Shown: one piece after another, positions 57,066 through 64,000 of the stretch
Layout: each line of letters opens with the position of its first letter
How positions within the stretch are numbered: position 1 is the first letter of the stretch
Assembly: GCA_026936325.1 (NCBI GenBank)
Contig: JAPTHN010000010.1
Location: 51,767,283 to 51,831,282 of the forward strand
Direction of reading: 5' to 3'
Source of the DNA: Platynereis dumerilii
Taxonomy: Eukaryota > Annelida > Polychaeta > Phyllodocida > Nereididae
DNA: 64,000 nt
Made by a program: the position numbers and the translations under genes
Notes under the pieces: model-generated
The model's database searches: none
What the model saw: only the letters and a program-made list of their open reading frames with translations
What the model was told of the DNA's origin: nothing

Positions 57066-58086
57066 TAGGGTGATGCAGATTGCACACAAAAAAATAAACT
57101 TTTGAATTTTCAATGGGGCACCCCCCAAATATGTTTCAATATATGAAAAAAATATTCAGTAAAAATTTGAGCCAAATCGGACAAATTTTAGAGGGTGCTA
57201 CCGCAATTTGAAATATAACATTGTATTGCAATGGGCGAAATCCCAGTTTTATGGGTGCTGGGTGAAGGAAGTTGTCCAACCACTAGAGTGATGGAAATTT
57301 TTTTCTTATTTAAGCTTTCCACTATTCTCATCACAAATCCATTCATATTTTGCCAATATCCGGTCATTTCAGGCTACAGGGCACTCCTAAACCAACAAAT
57401 TTTGCCCGATTTTTACTGCATTCAGGTTAGATGCGGTATTGAATAACATAACCAGCAATAAAGGTACACAAATATAAGTTACACCATCTTATTAAGCAGG
57501 AAAAGAGCTTTCATTTGAATACCAACATTACTATGTTGCTATATTCTACAGTATTACGACAGTGCTTTGAATATTGGGAATTTTCGCAAATAATTGTTAA
57601 TGACAAATAAGCTAATTCAACGGGGTCAGATGGTCAGAATATAGCAGTGTTGGTATTCAAATTAAAGCTCTTTTCATGCTCCATCTAATGAAGTAACTTT
57701 CATTTCTGTGACATTGAAACTCGTAATGTTATTAAATACCGCGAATTCGGTATATTTTGACTATTTTATCTTCGTTAGTCTGGTGGTATATGGAGAAGTA
57801 AAAAAAAATCCAAATTTGCATTGATCCGCTGTTCTGACAACCAGACCCAAAAATTATGACCATGCCGCATTGGTTTGGTGCACCAGGTATAGTTGAACTC
57901 GCTACATGCCAAATAATTGGATATTTTTGTATTGAATACTAATGTTAATTTTGATGATGCGGTAGCACCCTCTAATTTTTGTCCGATTGAGCTCAAATTT
58001 TTACTGAATTTTTTTTTCATATATTGGAACAACTTCAGGGGGTGCCCCATTAATATTTCAAAACTTCACTTTTTTGCATCACCCTA
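57066..58086. mobile_element. 1,021-bp hAT-type element with long inverted arms
   Basis: Ends TAGGGTGATGCA and TGCATCACCCTA. GTGTATGT lies at 57,058-57,065 and 58,087-58,094, an exact 8-bp duplication. The inverted similarity reaches about 130 bases inward (GGGGCACCCCC, CAGTAAAAATTTGAGC, GAGGGTGCTACCGC). Further inside, AAAGAGCTTTCATTTGAATACC pairs with GGTATTCAAATTAAAGCTC, so most of the element can fold on itself. No transposase frame. Confidence 0.92.
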
Positions 58087-58359
58087 GTGTATGTAGTACA
58101 TAGCTGGAAAATGATGTAACAACTCGTTTCATAAGTTTACCTAATGAAACTGATACTTCCCCCATACTTCCAATATGGCTCATTCTGAGACCTCCAATGC
58201 TTTGTCAAAGTGTTATCCAGTAAACTGGCATAGTATTGAATACAACCAGGACCAGTAAAAGACTTTTTTCAATAATTACCTGTTCATTGCTGGTTTGCAT
58301 CATATGACTTTCTTTCTCCTAATCGTTAAATTTTATGAAAAGTGCAGATGAAAAATTAT

Positions 58360-58490
58360 CCGAAACCCATCATGTTGGTATTCAAATTGTAGGTTTTTTT
58401 GTGACCTTCTCAAATATGCTAATTGTATTTCTGTATTATGAGAAATGACAAAGTTATACGTAACCGCGAGTTTGCGAAACAATCGAAAAA
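58360..58490. repeat. short relative of the 57,066 element interior
   Basis: GTTGGTATTCAAATTG and a following AAATGACAAAGTTATACGTAACCGCG block resemble the right half of the 57,066 element. Ends are not seen. Confidence 0.35.
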
Positions 58491-58501
58491 TGTATAAAAC
58501 A

Positions 58502-58750
58502 TCAAAAATTCCCTGGTAAACCATCATGCAGAGTGATATTCTCAACTTCCTCCTTGAGTTCACTAAACACTTTTTGATAAACTCCATAATCGTAAACAAT
58601 TTTTTTGGGTGGAATGGCGTACATGTGATGAGAGTGTCGTAGAATTTTCATTGTCAGCACTGTCTTCCCCGACATTGAAGGACCTAGTATTCTGGTAGCG
58701 GCAGGACACTCAAAGTAGAAAACATTCCCATTTTCTTCGCTGGGTGACAT
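58502..58750 (-). pseudogene. P-loop ATPase-like fragment, possible Polinton-like fossil
   Basis: A minus-strand frame of 82 residues with a Walker A box GPSMSGKT (about 23-30), followed by PPKKIVYDYG and HDGLP. This layout (GP..SGKT, then PP..I.YxYG, then a short GLP block) recalls packaging-type P-loop ATPases of Polinton/adinto-like elements and their relatives in invertebrate genomes. Only a fragment is present, and no capsid, polymerase or integrase was seen nearby, so it is treated as a partial relic. A host P-loop protein cannot be excluded. Confidence 0.35.
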
Positions 58751-58872
58751 TTTCTATTACTTGTTTCCTACTCCTCTTCGTCTTCTCCTACCTCTTGCTT
58801 GGGCACTTCACACCGAGTAATGCTCACTCTTTAAAGGTTATAACTTAAATAGTGTTTTGTCTATCTTTTCAG

Positions 58873-59239
58873 TACCCAACTAAGAGAATCAGTGGATGGC
58901 CTTGTGTCTATTGTGAAGGCATACCAATCCCCCAGCAGAACCCCTACCTCAGCTCTGTCTGCATTGAGCCTGTCTTCAGCCTCTGCAGTACCTGACATGT
59001 TCACTAGGGAGGGTCACGCCTCAGTGAAAACAAGAGCGAGCTGCCCAAGTGACAAGGCTCAACAACCCGCCAGGGACAGCCAGTCAGGGAGTGTCAGAAG
59101 TAGGGGAAAGATGGGAAGCTCAAGGCAGAAGACTCGACGGGTTGAGGATCAAGCGAAAGAAGACAAGGGAGGCTCAGCAATCACTACTCAACCGTGCCAT
59201 GAACACAGCAGGAGAGGCCAGCTAGGCAAGTACGCCTGA
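58873..59239 (+). CDS. coding-like segment, unidentified
   Basis: A pyrimidine-rich stretch TTTGTCTATCTTTTCAG precedes an open frame TQLRESVDGLVSIVKAYQSP, followed by a Ser/Ala/Thr-rich part and a basic, Gln/Arg/Lys-rich C-terminus ending HSRRGQLGKYA. The annotated start would be a GTG, so this is better read as an exon continuing from upstream than as a complete gene. GC content is clearly above the surroundings. There is no domain I recognise. A further gene-like segment follows at 59,496, so both may be pieces of one gene or element. Confidence 0.3.
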
Positions 59240-59495
59240 TGACAGCAGCTCATTGCAGCAGGGGAAAGGGTGGTCTTCTTGCAAGAGAACCTTGGACAGG
59301 GTAAATTAATTTTTCTCACTCCCTTTCATGCCCGCCAACGTCAAGAAAAAAAAAAACAACAATTCTTCTTTCTATATCTGTTTACCTTATCTTTTTTACC
59401 CTTTCTTGAAAACAGAATGTGAAGTCAGGTCTCAAGGATTGTTGTTCAACCATCCTTAAGTTGACGTTCATGAACGAAACATTGGCTTCCAACCT

Positions 59496-59779
59496 CAAAC
59501 AATCAAGCAGAGGGCACAGGCGAAATTGAGAGAACTTCAAATGAAAGACTAATTAAATTATGAGCTCGAGCAGTTCCGCAAGGAGAGAGAGGGGAAGATA
59601 GAGGCATTGAGACAGCAGGAGCTGTGAAAACGGCAAGAGCTTGAGCTGAGGGAGCAGCGCGACGTCGTAGATCAGCAGAGCAGGGCTCAGTATCCATCCC
59701 ACCTTTCCTTGTGCAATTGCTGCGTCAACGACGCAGCACGCTCTGGAGGCCTTAATATCGGGCGCAGCACCTTCTAACT
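59496..59779 (+). pseudogene. broken coiled-coil coding relic
   Basis: One frame reads QTIKQRAQAKLRELQMKD, stop, LNYELEQFRKEREGKIEALR, QQEL, stop, KRQELELREQRDVVDQQSRA, then a short Cys-containing end. The Glu/Arg/Gln/Leu periodicity is that of a coiled coil, and two in-frame stops (TAA near 59,550 and TGA near 59,625) mark it as decayed. GC-rich like 58,873-59,239. The parent gene is unknown. Confidence 0.4.
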
Positions 59780-60181
59780 GGTACCAATGTTTAGGGAATT
59801 TAATTTCCTACATTTTGAGCTAAGTTTCGGCTCTGTACGACCATTCTTTCTATGTTAAAAGTGCGTCCGAAGCACTCGAGGTTGATGTCCGAAGTTTTGT
59901 TGACATGTTCTTTTTCCTGTCACTTCTCCATAAATCGGCCTGATAAAAATATTTCAAGTATCCAACGTGTTTTCTAAAGACAAAAGGTACATGCTAGTAT
60001 TTTTTTTTAGATTTTTCAAAGCCACAAATCACCCCAAAACCATGTCCTAAAGATTCTGTTATTTTGCCCAAGCAAAGATGGCGATGGCCCAGACCTGAGT
60101 ATATCCAGACCTACGCGACGTCAGTGAGGCAAGACAGAGACACCTGCTGGGAGCAGCTCGCTATAATGACGCACAGCAGCT
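59780..60181. other. no gene seen; short duplication
   Basis: AT-rich DNA. Near 60,150-60,195 the string CAGCTCGCTATAATGAC occurs twice, about 28 bases apart. No frame is supported. Confidence 0.5.
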
Positions 60182-60440
60182 CGCTATAATGACTCACAAG
60201 AGAGTGCGTACAAAAAAAGTTTTTTTAGTTTACTACTGGTAGAGGTTAGAGGTTTTAGTGGAGTATATTACTGAAGACGATTTCATCCATGTACATGCAA
60301 TAGGGGCTGAGTCCTGGCCCGGAAACTATCTGTCCGCCCGCCGCCCGACTGGCGGACGGACAACTTTTGACCGAAGTGATGACAAAACTATTTGTTGTTT
60401 ACTACTGGTAGAGGATAGAGGTCTTAGTTGAGTAAATGAC
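60182..60440 (-). repeat. inverted relative of the 3.6-3.9 kb repeat
   Basis: The reverse complement contains GTCATCACTTCGGTCAAAAG, TTGTCCGTCCGCC and TTTCCGGGCCAGGACTC, then CATGTACATGGATGAAAT, matching the sequence leading into and forming the first 153-bp unit at 3,640-3,790. An internal ~169-bp repeat (TTTACTACTGGTAGAGG at about 60,229 and 60,398) is also present. Confidence 0.75.
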
Positions 60441-60811
60441 TGAAGATGATGTGGTAAGGTGGACATATTTCTGCAAAATCCCCATTACATGATGGATAAC
60501 ATTCCCTGTGAGTGATACTTGAATCGTCTAAGCAGTCTAGATGAGCTACATGTAAATTTACTATAAATTTGAACACTAAGCATCATAAGCCCAAACTTGA
60601 TTTTTTCGATACCTCTCAATACAAAATTGTTCAGATCAACATATTTGGTTCATGCAGTACCTGGTAGCAACTGATAGGTAAAATTGTTGTTCTATATTTG
60701 TGACTTGTGTTTATTTGTTAATTAACTTAATTATCACCACCTTTAAATAATTATGTATATCTTCTATTTGGTTTAGAACTACTTCATTTTATGCAATATT
60801 TTTTAATTAGA

Positions 60812-61103
60812 AAAACTTATACATTATTGCACCTAGTCATAACATAAGCATTTTTAAAATTATGACTTATAATTACACTGTCTCTTACATCATCCAACAT
60901 TTTACATGTTAAATTATCATATTATTCATTATGAGTATTCTCTTTACATGACTTTTTATGATGAATAAAATCATGTTTCAGCATGGAAATGACTACAATT
61001 TATTACTATAACAAAGGAGCCCCCGGCGAAGATCGAATTCACAACCCCTGGTTTACAACACGAAAAAGTGAAGCCTTCAAGAATATTGAGGAAATGTTGC
61101 AGA
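60812..61103 (+). repeat. third copy of the 14,062 repeat
   Basis: CATTATTGCACCTAG through GAGGAAATGTTGCAGA, more diverged than the copies at 14,062 and 18,753. Confidence 0.8.
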
Positions 61104-61560
61104 CCATCTGGGGATAGTATAGTCCGCGGGCCTCCATAACCCCCCCTCCCCCCCCTTGGGAATTTTGAAGACACATACCTTCGGAAAGCTAATATTCCAG
61201 AGAACACATTTTTGCTTGTTGGTCATTATATAACCTCAACAGCTGGCGGCCATGATGGATAATTCCAAGATGGCCGCCAATTAACCGTTTTGCTCGTATC
61301 TCTGGATCTAATTGGGCTAGAACAATGATTTTTGGGTCTAAATATATGTTTTCATGGGTCAGGAATTCATTAAGGCAGGTTTGATACTCTCCTGGGAAGT
61401 TAAGTGCAGTTTAGCCCGTTTTTCAAAATGGCGGCCATTTATTTTGCCTCAATCATCGATATAATAATACCAAGGATCTTTGGTGCTATACTATCTATTT
61501 TAATACACTAAACTATTACTATATATATTACTTAGTATTTTTTTTTAAATAAAGGACATG
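61104..61560. other. no gene recognised
   Basis: Contains a C-rich run (61,140-61,157) and several AAGATGGCCGCC/AATGGCGGCCAT strings of the kind seen in interspersed repeats. No supported frame. Confidence 0.45.
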
Positions 61561-63500
61561 GAAAGGGTATTGTTTCATTTTGGACCGAGGGTCTGGACAT
61601 CCAAGCCATAGCCAGTTCATAGTTTGGAAGTTGTTGAAATTTAGCAAAAATCTACGATTGTCCAAATTTTACGAAGCTTGACTAGAGTGTCCAGAACCTT
61701 GGTCCAAAATGAAACTATCTGTGCCAGATAGCCTGGCAGATAAGATAAATTACCATATAGAATTCAATATGCCTGGCCATTTTTATGACCACTTTTAAGC
61801 CAGCTCATAGTTAGGAAGTTGTTGAAATCTGGCAAAAATCTGTGATAGTCCTTATTTTACAAAGTGTGGCTGGTGTGCCCAGAACGTTGGTCCAAAATAG
61901 AACTATATGTGCCAGATAGCCTGGTAAATATACTAAATTGCCATATAAATTTCAATATGCCTATTGCCTAGCCATTTTTATGACCACTTTTAAGCCAGTT
62001 CATAGTTAAGGAGTTGTTGCATTTTAGCAAAAATCTGCGCTAGTCCAAATTTTACGAAGTGTGGCTTGAGTGTCTAGACCCTTGGTCCAAAATGAAACTA
62101 TATGTGCCAGACAGCCTGGCAAATAAGCTAAAATTACCGTATAAAATTCAATATAATTAGCCATTTTTTATGACCACTTTTAAGCCAGTTCATATTTCGA
62201 AGTTGTTGAAATTTAGCAAAAATCTATGATTGTCCAAATTTTACGAAGCTTGACGAGAGTGTCCAAAACTTTGGTCCAAAATGAAACTATCTGTGCCAGA
62301 TAGCCTGGCAAATAAGCTAAATTACCATATAGAATTCAATATGATTCGCCATTTTTATGACCACTTTTAAGCCAGCTCATAGTTTGGAAGTTGTTGAAAT
62401 TTAACAAAAATCTGCGATAGTCCAAATTTTACGAAGCTTGACTTGTGTGTCCAGAACCTGGGTCTAAAATGAAACTATATGTGCCAGAAAGCATGGTAAA
62501 TATACTAAATTACCATACAAAATTAAATATTCCTAGTCATTTTTATATCCAATTTTAAGTCAGTTCATAGTTGAGGAGCTGTTGAATTTTAGCAAAAATC
62601 TGTGATCGCCAAAATTTTACAAAGTGTGGATGGAGTGTCCAGAACCTTGGTCCAAAATCAAACTTTATGTGCCAGATAGCCTGGTAAATAAGCTAAATTA
62701 CCATATAAAATTAAACATGCCTAGCCATTTTTATGACCACTTTTAAGCCAGTTCATATTTTGGAAGTTGTTGAATTTTAGCAAAATTCTGCGATAGTCCA
62801 AATTTTACAAAGCTTGACTAGAGTGTCCAGAACCTTGGTCCAAAATGAAACTACATGTGCAAGATAGCCTGGGAAATATACTAAATTGCCATATAAAATT
62901 AAATATGCCTAGTCATTTTCATAACCACTTTTAACCCAGTTCTCAGTTTAGGAGATGTTGAATTTTAGCAAAAATCTGCGATAGCAAATTTTACAAAGCT
63001 TGACTAGAGTGTCCAGACCGTTTGTCCAAAATGAAACTATATGTGCCAGATAGCCTGGTAAATATATTAAATTACCATATAAAATTCAATATGCCTAGTC
63101 ATTTTTATAACCACTTTTAAGCCAGTTCATAGTTTAGGAGTTGTTGAATTTTAGGTAAAATCTGCGATAGTCCAAATTTTACAAAGTGTAGCTGGAGTGT
63201 CCAGAATCTTGGTCCAAAATCAAACTAAATCAGTAAATGTGCTAGATAGCCTGGTAAATAAGCTAAATAAATTACCATATAAAATTCAATATGCCTAGCC
63301 ATTTTTATGACCACTTTTAAGCTTTTTCATTGTTTGGAAGTTGTTGAATTTTAGCAAAATTCAGCGATAGTCCAAGTTGTTGAATTTTAGCAAAATTCAG
63401 CGATAGTCCAAATTTTACAAAGTGTGGCTAGAAAGTCCAGACCCTTGGTCCAAAATGAAACTATATGTGCCAGGTAGCCTGATAAATATATTAAAAATTA
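61560..63500 (+). repeat. satellite-like tandem array, ~188-bp unit, about 10 copies
   Basis: The landmark GACCACTTTTAAGCC (or a variant) recurs at about 61,787, 61,982, 62,172, 62,359, 62,547, 62,735, 62,923, 63,109 and 63,309, giving spacings of 186-200 bases. Other fixed words are TTGTTGAATTTTAGCAAAA, GTCCAAATTTTAC, CTTGGTCCAAAATGAAACTA and GCCAGATAGCCTGG. Units are about 85-90% alike by eye, so the array is not freshly homogenised. Confidence 0.93.
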
Positions 63501-64000
63501 CCATATAATACCACTTCAGATTCTCTGGGTGTATAATACTCAATATTATCTTTAAAATAATAATGGTTTGTACTTAAAATAATAAAAAAATAATTTGACA
63601 TCTTTGTTACCATTTCTGTGCAAAAATAATTTTTGGCAAAAGAAAATCTGGGTAAGGGAAGAAAAAGGGCCTCTCTAGTTATGAACATTCCTGTTATAAA
63701 TGAGAAATATTTTAATAAATAACCAATTTCTTCTTTTATTAACCATGGCTGAATTCATGACTTTTGTATAGAATTTACCTTTGATTACAGTGATTGTATG
63801 TGTGTGGAAATCTTCTTTTGTTTTAAGTAAAATGTTGGGGTAAGATAAAGAAAATGGCCTCCTGTCAAATTTCAGTCCCTCCTCTTTTGTAAATCAACAT
63901 AGCATCATGTACCCTACTAATTTGTGGTTTCAATGATACCTACATTTTGTTATATAAATGACTATTGAGGCAGTTTTTGCCTATTTTGTGGCATAAAGCA
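63501..64000. other. no gene or repeat recognised
   Basis: AT-rich sequence at the window end. A 65-residue minus-strand frame (63,491-63,688) has no supporting features. Confidence 0.5.

Overview
The window reads as eukaryotic and most likely nuclear DNA of a marine invertebrate animal, either a non-vertebrate deuterostome or a lophotrochozoan. The evidence is AT-rich intergenic DNA, GT-AG-like splice contexts, a tRNA-derived SINE, CR1/Jockey-like LINE fragments, hAT-like non-autonomous DNA transposons, GATA microsatellites, and a Ty3/Gypsy-type LTR element carrying an F-like envelope frame. The species cannot be fixed from sequence alone. No complete host gene is visible. A few coding-like segments (minus strand at 2.1-3.1 and 5.0-5.6 kb, plus strand at 58.9-59.8 kb) may be exons or gene relics.

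Layout: (1) 0.9-5.0 kb is bounded by inverted repeats whose outermost 7 bases are CACTGTG, with a 5-bp duplication CATGG outside them. This is the architecture of Transib/RAG-like transposons. Inside lie GATA microsatellites, an eight-copy array of TACCCTCGCC at about 22-bp spacing, a G-quadruplex-type tract and a decaying 153-bp tandem repeat. (2) 5.6-9.2 kb looks non-coding. (3) 9.2-20.4 kb is a direct tandem segmental duplication with junction near 15,722. The two copies differ by several clean insertions and have a mosaic age: diverged on the left, almost identical on the right. (4) 14.35-51.8 kb is a tandem family of eight copies (M1-M8) of a composite module. Seven contain or end in 134-bp minisatellite units, from 1 unit (M8) up to about 18 (M7). 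M2-M3 and M4-M5 form a higher-order dimer. (5) Inside M4, at 26,200-35,345, sits a whole-looking LTR element: identical 576-bp LTRs, PBS, gag, pol, envelope-like frame, polypurine tract and 4-bp target duplication. (6) 52.4-56.3 kb is a three-level nest: a minus-strand LINE interrupted by a plus-strand LINE, itself interrupted by a 1.2-kb hAT-type element with an 8-bp duplication. (7) 57.1-58.1 kb is a second hAT-type element with long inverted arms. It is followed by a P-loop ATPase-like fragment, a coding-like GC-rich stretch with a broken coiled-coil segment, and a satellite of roughly ten 188-bp units at 61.6-63.5 kb.

The locus is best understood as a nursery of repeats. Old modules duplicated in tandem, and successive transposons then landed in single copies. 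The sister copies therefore preserve the empty sites, and many insertions can be delimited to the base without outside data. The only element that looks intact and recent is the LTR element. Everything else is non-autonomous, truncated or decayed.
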